From: Erodium maritimum | Taxonomy: Eukaryota > Streptophyta > Magnoliopsida > Geraniales > Geraniaceae | Length of the DNA: 64,000 nt | Reading direction: 5' to 3' | NCBI GenBank assembly: GCA_963921825.1 | Contig: OY997588.1 | Coordinates: 82,093,043 to 82,157,042 of the forward strand | Shown here: positions 45,779 through 56,459 of the stretch, in pieces | How the letters are laid out: each line of letters starts with the position of its first letter | Numbering within the stretch: position 1 is the stretch's first letter | Translations under genes and position numbers: made by a program | Notes under the pieces: generated by a model | What the model was told of the DNA's origin: nothing | The model's input: the letters and a program-made list of their open reading frames with translations, nothing else | Database searches by the model: none

Positions 45779-46805
45779 ATGGAAAACATAGCCAAGTGCC
45801 TGTATGCACCTCTCCAACTGGATGGAAAAAATTATTATGAATGGACATTTGACACAACTCTCCATTTAAGATCTAAGAATCTTGGAGATACAATAAAAGA
45901 AGGGAGTGAAGAATTTGTGCAAAGCAAAGCCCATGCCACAATTTTTATCCGTCATCATATGGATGAAAACCTAAAAGGGGAGTATTTGAATGATGAAGAT
46001 CCACTCGAATTGTGGGTTAGGTTCAAGGAAAGGTTTGAGCACATGAAAGCAATAGCTCCCCCCCGAGCACTATGTGACTGGTCTAATCTCAGGCTGCAGG
46101 ACTTTAAGTCCGTAAATGAATACAATTCAGCCATGTTCAAAATTGTATCCAAACTCCAGAGTTGTGGGGAAAAAATAACTGATGAATCTATGCTTGAAAA
46201 AACTTTCTCCACTTTCCACCCATCTAATATGCTTTTACAACAATATTATCGGGAGCGAGAGTTTCAAAATTTTTACAGAGCTTATTGCATGCTTACTTGT
46301 TGCAGAGCAGAACAATGAGTTATTGATGAAAAACCATTAAACTCGCCATGTTGCCAGTGCTCCATTCCCAAAAGTGAATGTGACACGATATGATGGTATC
46401 TCTGGACCCAAGCAAGGCCGAGGCCCCTTTCGTGGGTGGTCGTGGCCGTAACCGTGGTCATGGTGGGCATAACAGTTTCCAGCCTTATGGAAGGGAAAAA
46501 AATATGTAACACCAGAGGTGGAACGAATATGAAAGGCGTGAGAAAGGAAAAGGCGCACAAAGCCAAGCTCCTAAAAACAATGAAACTATATGTTATCGAT
46601 GTGGTGGAACAGGCCATTGGGCTCATATTTGTCGTGTATCAGATCGCTTGGTAAAACCATATCAAGAATCAATCAAAGGAAAAGAGAAGTTCGTAGAGAC
46701 GAATTTTATTGATCATACTAATCCTGTTGATCCAATCAAGCTTACTGCCTCCGACTTCTTCGAAGATGATGATGGAAATATAAGTCGTGGTGAAAATATG
46801 GCATG
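45779..46805 (+). pseudogene. Copia-3 gag with zinc knuckle
   Basis: ATG 45779 opens a 179-codon frame (MENIAKCLYAPLQLDGKNYYEW) of the retrotransposon gag/UBN2 type. After a stop at 46318 and frame changes, a CCHC knuckle CYRCGGTGHWAHIC is encoded near 46590, followed by an acidic tail to about 46805. Gag forms the particle that holds element RNA. The copy is frameshifted. Confidence 0.82.
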
Positions 46806-46948
46806 AACTTATGATTAATAGTATTTCCTTTGACTACTGTAATGCATGTATGCTTACAAGTATTTCCTTTTGACTATTGTAATGCACATATGATGCTTTT
46901 GAATAATCCTTTCGAACTAATGTAATGCCTTTTGTTTTATGAAAGGAT

Positions 46949-49104
46949 ATGGATTCCAACAATGGGTTGCGTGCTTGTAGAAATGATGGTGATTTGTGTA
47001 TTGTTGATTGTGCCACTACACACATAATCTTGACTAACAAGAAATATTTTTCTTGCCTAACCTTGGTTGAAGCAAATGTTAACACAATCATGGGTACTGC
47101 AAATTTGATAGAGGGCTCGGGAAGAGCTACTTTGTTATTAGAAAATGGAACAAAGTTGAGTACCCATAATGCTTTATATGCAAGTAGATCCAGAAGAAAT
47201 CTACTCAGCTTTAAGGATATTCGTGACAACGGATATCATATCGAGACCAGAAATGAAAGTGAGAATGAGTTTCTCTGCATCACCTTTGATAAGTGTGGTG
47301 AAAAGCGTGTACTGGAAACATTACCTGTTCTATCATCAGGGTTGTATTACACAACCATAAGAACAATTGAAAGCTACGCTACAATGAACCAGAAGTTCAT
47401 TAATCTAGATATTTTTATACTCTGGCATAATCATCTTGGTCATCCTGGATCAACAATGATGCGTAGGATTATTGAGAACTCATATGACCAGAAGTTTTCG
47501 CATTTGCGGTTGCCAATGATATAATCAATGATTTTGATTTCTAGCCACGTAATATTGACGAATGTCGTCAAAGGAATGATTGACCAAAATGGGAAGAAGC
47601 AATTTCGGTAGCATTGCCTTCATTAGCAAAACGTCAAGTATTTGGGCCCATTATCAAAACACCTGTAAATGTTCAACCCGTTGGGTATAAATGGGTGTTT
47701 GTGAGAAAACGAAATCGCACGATATAAGGCGAGACTTGTGGCCCAAGGTTTTTCTCAACGGCCTGAAGTTGATTTTGACGAAACATATTCACCTGTGATG
47801 AATATGATTACTTTCATATATTTAATCAATTTAGCAGTCTCTAAGAGACTCGATATGTACATGTTGGACGTAGTCACTGCTTACCTTTATGGTACGTTGG
47901 ATACCAATATTTATATGATACTCCCTGAAGGATTGAAATTGCCTGAAGCAATGAAAAATAGTCCAAGAAATCTGTTTTCGATAAAATTACAAAAGTCGTT
48001 GTATGTACTAAAGCAATCTGGGAGAATGTGGTACAATCGTTTTAACAAGTACCTTACTAATGAAGGTTATAAGAATAACATCATATGCCTATGTGTATTC
48101 ATAAAGAAAACAAATCTGATTGGGACTCCTAAAGAAATCCTCAAAACTGCAAAATATTTGAAAAGAGAATTTGAAATGAAAGATTTAGGGAAAACAAGAC
48201 ATTGTCTCGGCCTGCAGATTGAGCATATTTCTGATGGAATTTTGATCCATCAATCTGCATATATTGAGAAACTATTGAAGCGTTTCAACATGGATAGTGC
48301 GTATCCACTCAGTACCCCAATGGTCGTCCGATCTTTAGATCCGAAGAAAGATCTATTTCGTCCCAAAGAAGCAGATGAAAAGATAGTTGGTCCTGAAGTA
48401 CCATATTCTGAATGCAATTGAGGCTCTATTATACTTGGCACAATGTACATGACCATATATAGCATTTGTAGTAAATGTGCTGGCGATGTTTAGTTCAAAA
48501 CCTACTAGGCGACATTGGAACGGAATTAAACATATATTTCGTTATTTGAGTGGAACGAAGGACTTGGGTTTATTATACTCAAGGTCCAAAGAGAATGTTG
48601 GCCTAATTGGATATGCAGATGCAGGATATCTATCAGATCCCCATAAAGCTCGTTCCCAGACAGGATATGTTTTCACATGCGATGAGACAGCAATTTCCTG
48701 GCGCTCAACAAAGCAGACTTTGGTTGCAACATCATCTAATCATTCATAAATTCTAGCACTACATTAAGCCAGTCGAGAGTGTGTGTTCTTGCGATCGATA
48801 AATCAGCATATACGAAGCACAATTGACATTCCTCCAGCAAACTCTCCTTCCACGATATATGAGGATAATGCAGCTTGTATCGCTCAAATAAGAGGAGGCT
48901 ACATCAAAAGGGGATAGTTACAAACACATCTCTCTAAAATTCTTTTATACTCATGAGCTCCAAAACAGTAATGAGATAGATGTGAAGCAGGTTCGGTCCA
49001 GTGAAAATCTTGCTGATTTATTCACGAAAGCTTTACCGGCATCCACTTTTGAGAAGCTAGTATACAAAATCGGCATGTGTCGACTTAGCAAGCAACCAAA
49101 GTAA
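46949..49104 (+). pseudogene. Copia-3 pol lacking integrase
   Basis: Segment 46949-47524 holds a protease remnant (VDCATTHIILTN; the usual DSGAT/DTGAS is altered) and the GAG-pre-integrase motif LWHNHLGHPG. The sequence then passes within about 50 bp to the linker before RT (WPKWEEAIS near 47590, VGYKWVFVRKRN at 47685). RT is at 47738-48421 (FDETYSPVMNMITF, LDVVTAYLYG), but the YVDD region has been deleted: CLCVFIKK leads straight to GTPKEILK. RNase H traces run 48477-49104 (YADAGYLSDP, YEDNAACIAQ, LADLFTKALP). All integrase motifs are absent. Confidence 0.85.
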
Positions 49105-49290
49105 CCCTGTCAATTTTCTGGGGGAGCAACGATCCGGAGGAGCAAACATCAAAGGGAGCGAAAATTGTGCACTGCACTCTTTTTCCCTTATTCAGGTTTT
49201 GTCCCACTGGGTTTTTTCGGAAAAGGTTTTTAACGAGACAGTCTGAAGCACATCCAATTATTTTTATATCGGGTGGTGTTCAAGGGTGAG

Positions 49291-49614
49291 TGTTATAAAT
49301 AATAGTGGACTCCACCTTTCAACTCAAACACAAAAATAGGAGAAGATTGTGCCAACTTGTTTGGAAAAAAAGTAAACATCCTCCGTACATGTCATATCCC
49401 ACTTATATAGGATGCATTTATGGGAATATATTTTGTAGTATTTTTCTTCCTATAAATAGGATGTACCAGCAAAAGAAAATGTACAAGAGCAAATACATGC
49501 ATTATCATGTTTTTCTTATCTCGGCGTGGTTGTAGTAAGTTTTGAGTACAATCGAGTGCAACACTTAAAATCTATTAGCTCATCATCTTTCGTTTTATCA
49601 TTTATATTACAACA
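49291..49614 (+). repeat. Copia-3 3' LTR
   Basis: 324 bp; its promoter would transcribe towards the 3' end of gene 2 (minus strand), producing antisense RNA. This is a positional inference only. Confidence 0.9.
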
Positions 49615-50173
49615 TTTTTGTAGTTTTAAGCAATTAACCCTACATTTTAAGGATGATTATAAAAAAATATCACTTTTTGTAACTTGTAGTCTTCATATGT
49701 ATTAATTATATAAAAAACTTATCTTTTGTTATAATTTGTATATAAAATTATAACGGATAGACTTTAAAATAATAAGCAAACGGCGAAAAGATCAATTTGT
49801 TTGACGAAAAAAACATTTGCTCAAGTATCTTGAATGAATCACATGAGAAATCCTACTGAGACCAAGCTTTAAATTTGTCATCAAGCAATAAGATTCCAAA
49901 CATCCTCATTCTAGGCTGGCTCAGACACTTATTCCAGTTAATTTCGTTTCGCACAGTAAGGCGTTGCATGATCCCTAAAATTATTATAAGATAGATTCTT
50001 CTTCAACTCTGTATTAGCAAGAGGAAAAACTTGGTCTACATGCAATATATCTTTTGGAATGGCAACAAAGCCAAAATGTCCAACTGAAAGATTATTTTTC
50101 AAGTACATAACCACAATAGAATCCAGATAGAACAAACCTTGGATACCACAACACCACCTGATATCTTGGACTA
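49615..50173. other. intergenic DNA between Copia-3 and gene 2
   Basis: AT-rich sequence without a supported gene. It must contain the 3' UTR and polyadenylation site of gene 2, which ends at 50174 on the minus strand. Confidence 0.5.
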
Positions 50174-52144
50174 TCACTGGGGGTTCCGCCTCTCAAATTG
50201 AGCCTCGTGACAATGTGGGTCTAGCCAATCCCTGGATGATCCCTTTGACATGTTGGAACCGCCTTTTCCACCACCCACCAGCTCTTGCAAATGCTCCAAC
50301 TTATTTTCCCTGCCTACACTGCTGATTTTTCTATCTGCTTCCTTCAGTTTCTGTTTCAACCGTTGCTTGCGCCCACTAGGATTCAACTCTTGCTGCTTTG
50401 ATTGTGATGGAGGGGCTCCGTGTGGCCCTAGGTAGATCTTCTCTTCTTTTTTAGCCTGCACAAGTTCAAATTTTCCATACATTGTTTTAGCACCCTAACA
50501 TACCCGAAACATCTATGAAAGAAGGCCCTTCAGCTAGCTAACCGTTGGGGGAGGAGCTTTTGTGGTTTCTATTTGTGGATCATCAGATGTATTTTGATTT
50601 GTGTCTTCAATTCCCAAGCTTGGAATCACAAATCCATCAGTATCTAATACAATCAACAAGAACCATTACCATGTTATTGTTAGTCTGTCTGGAATCATAT
50701 TACACATCAACCTACTACAAGTAGCATTAATATTCTCTAACCATCATGACTAGACACAAATGTTTAGACCATTACTGACTAACACAAGCAGTTTATAGAG
50801 GGATTTTTGGATGGTCTGCCAAAAATCAATTATTTCAAGGATTAAGTAATTTCTTCCTCCCACTAGACATGATGGTGCATAATAAACTTCAATCATGTAT
50901 ATTGGGATAGACAATGTCAAACTTGGTAAATTCATAAGTGGCAAAACTATCATCACGGACGAGTGGTACCTAAAAAGTAAATAACCACACATACATCTTC
51001 TAATGAATTGGACATTCCCATAGCAGATCATAATAGGTTCGCAACCAACAAACTTATTAAGATGACAACCAAGTTTTAATTTTATCCACATTCTCTTACT
51101 TTTAAAATTCTAACAAAATATACAGATAAACAAAAACATAACCCAATAAGTATTTGCAAGTCTTTAATATTAACAAGTTCAGCGCAAGCTTTAGGTTGTA
51201 AAGAAATTTGAGCCAAAAAAAGGAACATGAAAAAGTCAGAATATTTGATTATATATATCATCATGGGACAAAACAAAACAAATTCCAGACAACCATAAAC
51301 CCATTGTTCAAAGAAACAACATGTTAATGTCTACGGAAGAACAGGAGCTCATCTTTGCTTCAGGAAATGCCTTCTTTAACATTTGACTTTCAATCTATGT
51401 TACACAAAACAAATCCAAGGTCTTTATACCGCAATCTATGGACAGGCCACAAAATATCTTTAGTAATACCTCAATAAACAAGGAAAAGGTCCAGTAATCA
51501 TTATTCCCGGCTGTTTCTACTAGAAATTAGTTTAAGTAGAGCTTTCACTACTAGGTTCCATGGAAGGTCAGGCAAAGGAAATTGAATTGAATTGATCAAG
51601 GTATAATTAAGGCAACATCACTGACTAATATCCAAGTCAGACCACAAACATCTATCAAAAAGTAGCATCCAGTGGACCAATTCTAAATATTAAAAAGCAA
51701 CAAACAGAGTAATATTTTTTTACAGATTACAACAAATTAATCCCATCAAGATAAATAAAACAAAACATGCTACCAGACCACAAAGTCACCTCACACTTGA
51801 AGAATCATTTCACCAATTTGGAAAAAAAAAAACATTACCAGTTAAGAAACAGAGGCTAAATTTGCAAATTTGAACAACAAAAACAAATCAATATACCCAC
51901 AACTGGAAAAGAATATTACAAGGCAGAAGAAGCTCTGAAGTAATCCAGTTCACAATTTTGAATACCAATCTATACAAACTGTTGCAAAAAAAAAAACAGA
52001 GAGCATCGAAGATTTTCAATACCAACATCAAGCATAACCAAAGTCAACAAGTGGAATCGAAAAGCATCAAAATTGGGAAAAATGTGAATTACCCCACTCA
52101 TCTTCTTCAGTTTGAGGAGTGGTGTGTACAGGAGACGGGTCCAT
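50174..52144 (-). CDS. conserved-looking small plant protein, 144 aa, three exons
   Basis: Minus-strand exons 52144-52093, 50643-50543 and 50455-50174 join in phase with GT-AG introns of 1449 and 87 bp. The protein begins MDPSPVHTTPQTEEDEW and runs across the first junction as DTDGFVIPSLGIED. The middle is acidic and Thr/Pro-rich. A basic, probably coiled-coil segment follows (residues about 75-110; RKQRLKQKLKEADRKISSVG), then a Gly-rich linker and the C-terminus DWLDPHCHEAQFERRNPQ. There is no signal peptide, membrane span or catalytic motif. The start at 52144 gives the only frame that splices cleanly; an ATG at 50482 would drop the first two exons. I do not recognise a named family. Function is not assigned. 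Confidence 0.85.
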
Positions 52145-52332
52145 GAGACGCTGACGATCATGGATTTGGACGGCCAGAGGGCGCCAAAGCCCAGAAACGA
52201 TCAGGCGACGTCGATTCCACCAGCACGAAACCCCAGCAAAGCTTGTGATCGACCAAGCTGTGATATGAAACTGAGAGGGCTTAATAGAGCTCGCAATCTC
52301 TAAACATGGAAGCTATTTGTCGTAGGAAACCG

Positions 52333-52346
52333 AAACCCTAACCCTA
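52333..52346 (-). promoter_or_regulatory. telo-box in the gene 2 promoter or 5' UTR
   Basis: AAACCCTAACCCTA (plus-strand reading) lies about 190 bp upstream of the gene 2 start codon. Telo-boxes are common near the start sites of plant genes for translation and cell growth. It marks a probable start-site region, not a proven element. Confidence 0.4.
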
Positions 52347-52828
52347 GAAAGCTTCCGCTGATTCGAGCATTGTTCTCTTCTATACAGTACCCAAATTACC
52401 CTTATCTCTGTTTCATAAATCGGGAAAAGCGACCGAGGACGAGGGCTGTTTTAGTCATTTCAAAATATTTGAGTTGAGCTGTGGATGGAAACGTGGCACC
52501 ATTGAAAATGCAACAGCTGGAAATGTTGGAGGATTAGTGGAAGGTCAATGTCAGGTGGGACGTACAATCATTTTGATACCAAATCCACGGTGGAAAATCA
52601 GCATTTTCTTTTTATGGAATAAAGTCTCACTTGCACTATCTCATCTTTTTTCTATCCTCCTTCCCATACAGGATTTAATTCCTTAATTAAATCCTATCGA
52701 TTTTGTGTGTGACAGAACTTGGTCTGATTTAAAGTCAATAAAAAAAATGCAGTTGAATTTTAGTGCTAAGAGCATTTATCTCGTCCAAAAATCGGGATTC
52801 AGTTCACTAATTAACGAACCGTGAGTCA

Positions 52829-52978
52829 GGAAACGAACGATGCGAGTCGTATTATGCCACGTGGTGTTAGCGTGAAAAACAATAACCGTTGTCTTTGTCG
52901 TGAATCGAAAAACGAACGATACGAGTCGTATTGTGCCACGTGGTGTTAGCGTGGAAAACACTAACCGTTGTCTTTGTC
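52829..52978. repeat. 79-bp direct duplication with G-boxes, upstream of gene 2
   Basis: Two copies share AACGAACGAT(G/A)CGAGTCGTATT, CCACGTGG and GTTAGCGTG, then AACCGTTGTCTTTGTC. CACGTG cores are at 52858-52863 and 52937-52942, 79 bp apart. Each unit combines a G-box/ABRE core with a MYB-type AACCGTT. The pair lies about 700 bp upstream of the gene 2 start codon. It may be promoter DNA or part of an undefined repeat. Confidence 0.65.
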
Positions 52979-53059
52979 AACGACTAGTTCTTTTGAGCAT
53001 TGGAACGAACAGTTTATTGATAGTAATAATAAACCACTTCCGATAATTCAGAAGCGGAC

Positions 53060-54500
53060 ATACACAAAAGAGAAATCTTAAGAAGTGGAAAGAGGACCGG
53101 ACATAGTTCCGTGGATATTTGGAACGCTGGTCCTATAACTACTGTCTGACTAATCTAGGTAACTAGTAGGGGTGGTTCTTTATTCCTTCAGTGAGTGGCA
53201 CGATAGATCTATGTCACTTTCCCTGCCTCGACCTGGTTAAACATGTGGTATCATGACAGTTTGCTAGGGTGACCCGGGAAAAGGAGGAGGTTGAGGTCGG
53301 CCAGGTGTCGAACCCTACGAGCTGGGGTGTGCCTTCTCTTAGACAACCTGAGATGACCTAGCTGACTCATAGAGAACAACTAGGCTGCTTTGCATGCCTC
53401 GCAGTTATCCCATCAACATCATCTTCCCTTCGCGGGAGAGAGTTTCAGTTGTATTCGTTCCGAGCAGGAAAATGGTCGGTGTATCCTCCTACATCCTCGA
53501 AGCGGGCCCAAGTAGTAGTCCCAAAGTCCGGGGGCCTCCATTTTTGTATCTAGGTCTCCTCAATCTGACTGAAAATCGAGATAATTCGTCCCTACTATGC
53601 CTTCGACGTTGTTGTAGTAAGTCAGGACATATATCCACTAGGACCCAAATTCTAAACAACATCGTGCATGAGTGAGGGTCCACCGGTTCGTGCGATATGC
53701 GACCCACAACAACCTTATCCTCCACCATAAGCGCCTATTTATGAATCAAACACTAGAGGTCAAAACCTGGCGGTGCCACATGGTAAGCCATGGGAAGATT
53801 CGCGACAGAGTTGAGTCACCGTTTGGTGCGGTCATGGCTCTATCATAGTTCTTGGTTGGGGAACCGAGCGTAGGCTATGTCGAGGGGTATCCCGAGGCCG
53901 TAACACCCTACACCCGACTAGGTAAGGATGCGGTGGGGGGTGATCCCGTCCTTGCATGACCATCCTACATGGTAACTAGTGGAGTATTGTCCAATCGTCG
54001 ATCGGGCTATGGGAGCGACGAGCATGACTTATCCCACAAGGGGAAGTCATAGGCACCGGAGGCAGGAGATCCCATGTAGGTGAAGGTGGCTCGCAGAATA
54101 AGAGGTGGCGACGGAGCCTGTCTAGGATATGGTAACCAGTAGAGTATCTTCCAATCGTCGATTGGGCTGTAGGAGCGGCGAGAAGGCCTTATCACACGAG
54201 TGACAGTCATGGGCACCGGAGGCAAGAGGTCCCATATAGGCGAGGATGGCTCGCAGAGTAGTTGGTGGTGGCAAAGCTTGCCCGAGAGGGGATTCACCCG
54301 AGGTTCGCACCCATGGTCTTCATTGCGTTGGTCGTAGTATGGTCGACGGGTAGGAGTCGCAACGATAAGGGAGGAGAGTTGGAGAGGTAGGCGGAGGAGA
54401 AGCCATGGAAATAGAGGCGGGAGGTGATCAGAAGGGTGAAAATGGGACGTGAAAGTGGAAACCCTAGAGGCCGAGAGAGAAAACCATAAAATCCAAATTT
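53060..54500 (-). other. GC-rich LINE-like debris with a 160-bp tandem duplication
   Basis: The minus strand opens near 54405 with a Pro/Ser/Thr-rich frame typical of LINE ORF1 starts. Farther along (about 53728-53489) there are traces of the region after a zinc knuckle. No domain is complete. Units beginning GGTAACTAGTGGAG at 53971 and GGTAACCAGTAGAG at 54131 form a diverged direct repeat of 160 bp (shared CACCGGAGGCA and GGCTCGCAGA). Confidence 0.35.
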
Positions 54501-54779
54501 TTGATTACTTAATAATTTTGCCAATGATTAGTTTGATATATTTTATACGACGTATCTTTTCTTGGGATTTTAATGATGAATTCAATGTGAGAAAAGTATG
54601 GCATGCAAGTAGACTAGGGTTGGAAGGACAACCAGGAAAAATAAAATGCTACCATATTAACTACCCAAAATTTTGCACAGAAAAACGTGTAAGTAATTAT
54701 GTTCCTATCGTTTGTTTCTTTTCCTTTCGATCATATTAATTGAATCGTTCTATTGGAGAAAACATCTTAAGAAATTATA

Positions 54780-55200
54780 TTTAAATATAGTGATTTTTAA
54801 GTGAAAAACTTGCGAGATGTTACTTTTCATAGTGCATCTTAAGTTACCACTTATGACGCGCTACTAAATGTAGCGTGTCACAAGTGTCTAAAGCCACGCT
54901 CCGTAAACCGAGGGTCTCTTAAGACTAGAAAACTGCCAGACACTATATTTAAAAGCATCTCATAAGCGATAACTTATGAGGTATTACTAAATGTTGCGTC
55001 TTGCAAGTTTCTTCAACGATGCGTGGTTAACCAAGCGTCTTAAAGACTAGAAACTTGCAACATGCTACATTTATTAGCGTCTCAAAAGTGATAACTTTAT
55101 AGTCACTGCTTTTATATAGATTCTCGTAGTTTTTTACTTAAGAGGCGCTATATTGTCTATTTAATATAGCGCCTCGTAAGACAATATTTTTACTTTGATG
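54780..55200. repeat. diverged tandem repeats of GCGTCTT/TAAAT type
   Basis: Three or four units of about 120-130 bp contain AACTTGC(A/G)A, GATAACTTATGA and CTACTAAATGTAGCGT-like motifs and end AAGACTAGAAA. Small inverted repeats of TTAAGA and of GGCGCTATAT/ATATAGCGCC (55143-55176) occur. Such arrays resemble subterminal repeats of CACTA elements, but no CACTA terminus was found. Confidence 0.45.
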
Positions 55201-55224
55201 TTGTAGTTGACCTTAACTTATGTA

Positions 55225-56400
55225 GCATCTTTTTTTGATAACCAATGTTTTATTCGAGTCTTGAAATTTTAGAGAAATTACAAAGTTGTAGGTGATCAAA
55301 AACTCATAGAATGAGGATCAATCCTAAGATAACTAGAACAATAAAAATCACTAGGACAAAAGCCCCAAATGACACAGGGGCCAAGCCTAAGCCAAAACAC
55401 CAGCAAGCCCAAATAGCCCACTTAACAACAGCCCTAAGAGCTTCAACGAAACCTTTCACAGCTTCCAACAACAACCACCGCCACCGCCACCACCACCACT
55501 AGGACCCACCGCAGCACCATAGAGACCACCGCCACCAGGAGATCCCACAACACTTGTTCGCAAAACGGTCCATCTTTAAACAAAGCCACAAGGACAAAAC
55601 CCTCTTGGCATACCACACCGAGAGGACCGACTAAAATTGTCCGTGAATTAGAAGATCGGACGAGGCAAAGAAAAGGAGTAGAATTCCTAAAGGACAAGTA
55701 GCACGAGCCCCTCAAAACCGACCTTGATCTCGGTCAAACCCTAAAAAATGGCTGGATGCAGCATGACCCCGACACACCAGCAACCAACAGCACGAAATGA
55801 CAGAGTTCCCCCTGACCCCTCCCAACCAGATCTACAACAAAGCCCAAAGGAAAAAACTCTCCATGCCGAGTAACACTTGGACCGTCGTGCCTCTACCACT
55901 ACCATGAACGAAGAAGAAGTAAAGATCGAACGAAATGGGAGAAAAGGGAGGGAGAGTATGAGAGTAAATCAACACTAAATTGGGAAAAGACCAAGAGAGG
56001 GGCATCTGACCTCAAGCTATAGATCTCGTCGCCGTGTTGTTAATCTTGCTGACAGAGACAGTGAATGCAACATAAGATTCCCTACCTCTGCCTCCGTTTT
56101 GGATTGAACAAAAAAGTAGGACCATTGCAGCCATCCTCTACAAAAGTTGAACACTTGGACTATCCCAATGAACTCGAGATCTGGAATCCAAAGGTGGCGG
56201 GCGAGCAAAAGAAGACCGAAGAGGTCACCACAGTCGAGTCACCAGCTATAACTGACCCCTGCGAGAAGTTTCCCCCGTAAAACCTGAGCGCGTCAACTGC
56301 TAGAACCCACATACCAGAAAATGGAGCAGGACCACCATAAGACCGGCCTACCACGAGAGGTGCTTGGCATGGTCAAGATGGGCGCATGTCATTAAGGCGA
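55225..56400 (-). mobile_element. probable LINE 3' end, minus strand
   Basis: The T run at about 55227-55237 is followed by GATAACCAATGTTTTATTCGA, the same arrangement as the confirmed LINE at 39555 (T run, GATAAGCGATGAAATTATT). The remainder to about 56400 is GC-richer, non-coding and contains a CCACCG-rich patch (55475-55510). No ORF2 was found. Target-site duplication not identified. Confidence 0.35.
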
Positions 56401-56459
56401 GAATAAGGGGCATGCACTGAGGGAAGAAATGCCACCTGCGAAGACACGTGGGTATGGGG

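Larger units (their letters stand above)
42798..49614 (+). mobile_element. Copia-3: integrase-less Copia element carrying a Pack-MULE
   Basis: LTRs at 42798-43119 (322 bp) and 49291-49614 (324 bp) begin TGTTATAAAT and end TTACAACA. They differ at about 5-6% of sites by eye, so this is the oldest of the three Copia copies. The flanking duplication is TTTTT, weak evidence because it lies in a T run. A primer-site-like TTATCAGCACGA follows the 5' LTR, and AAGGGTGAG precedes the 3' LTR. Both LTRs carry CTATAAATA promoters. Gag, protease, RT and RNase H traces are in order, but integrase is missing. A MULE occupies 43223-45074. It separates the 3' ends of the two host genes. Confidence 0.92.

Noticed and set aside
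42793-49619. TTTTT duplication as firm proof of Copia-3 borders
   Set aside because: The left copy lies in a longer T run, so it is uninformative; borders rest on LTR alignment and TG...CA ends instead.
50174-50482. Single-exon gene starting at ATG 50482
   Set aside because: The first nine codons are intron sequence ending in TTGTGCAG; the spliced three-exon model joins in phase and gives a coherent N-terminus.
55443-55715. Val-rich minus-strand open frame resembling a membrane protein
   Set aside because: It is produced by a CCACCG-rich low-complexity patch; no start context, domain or splice support.
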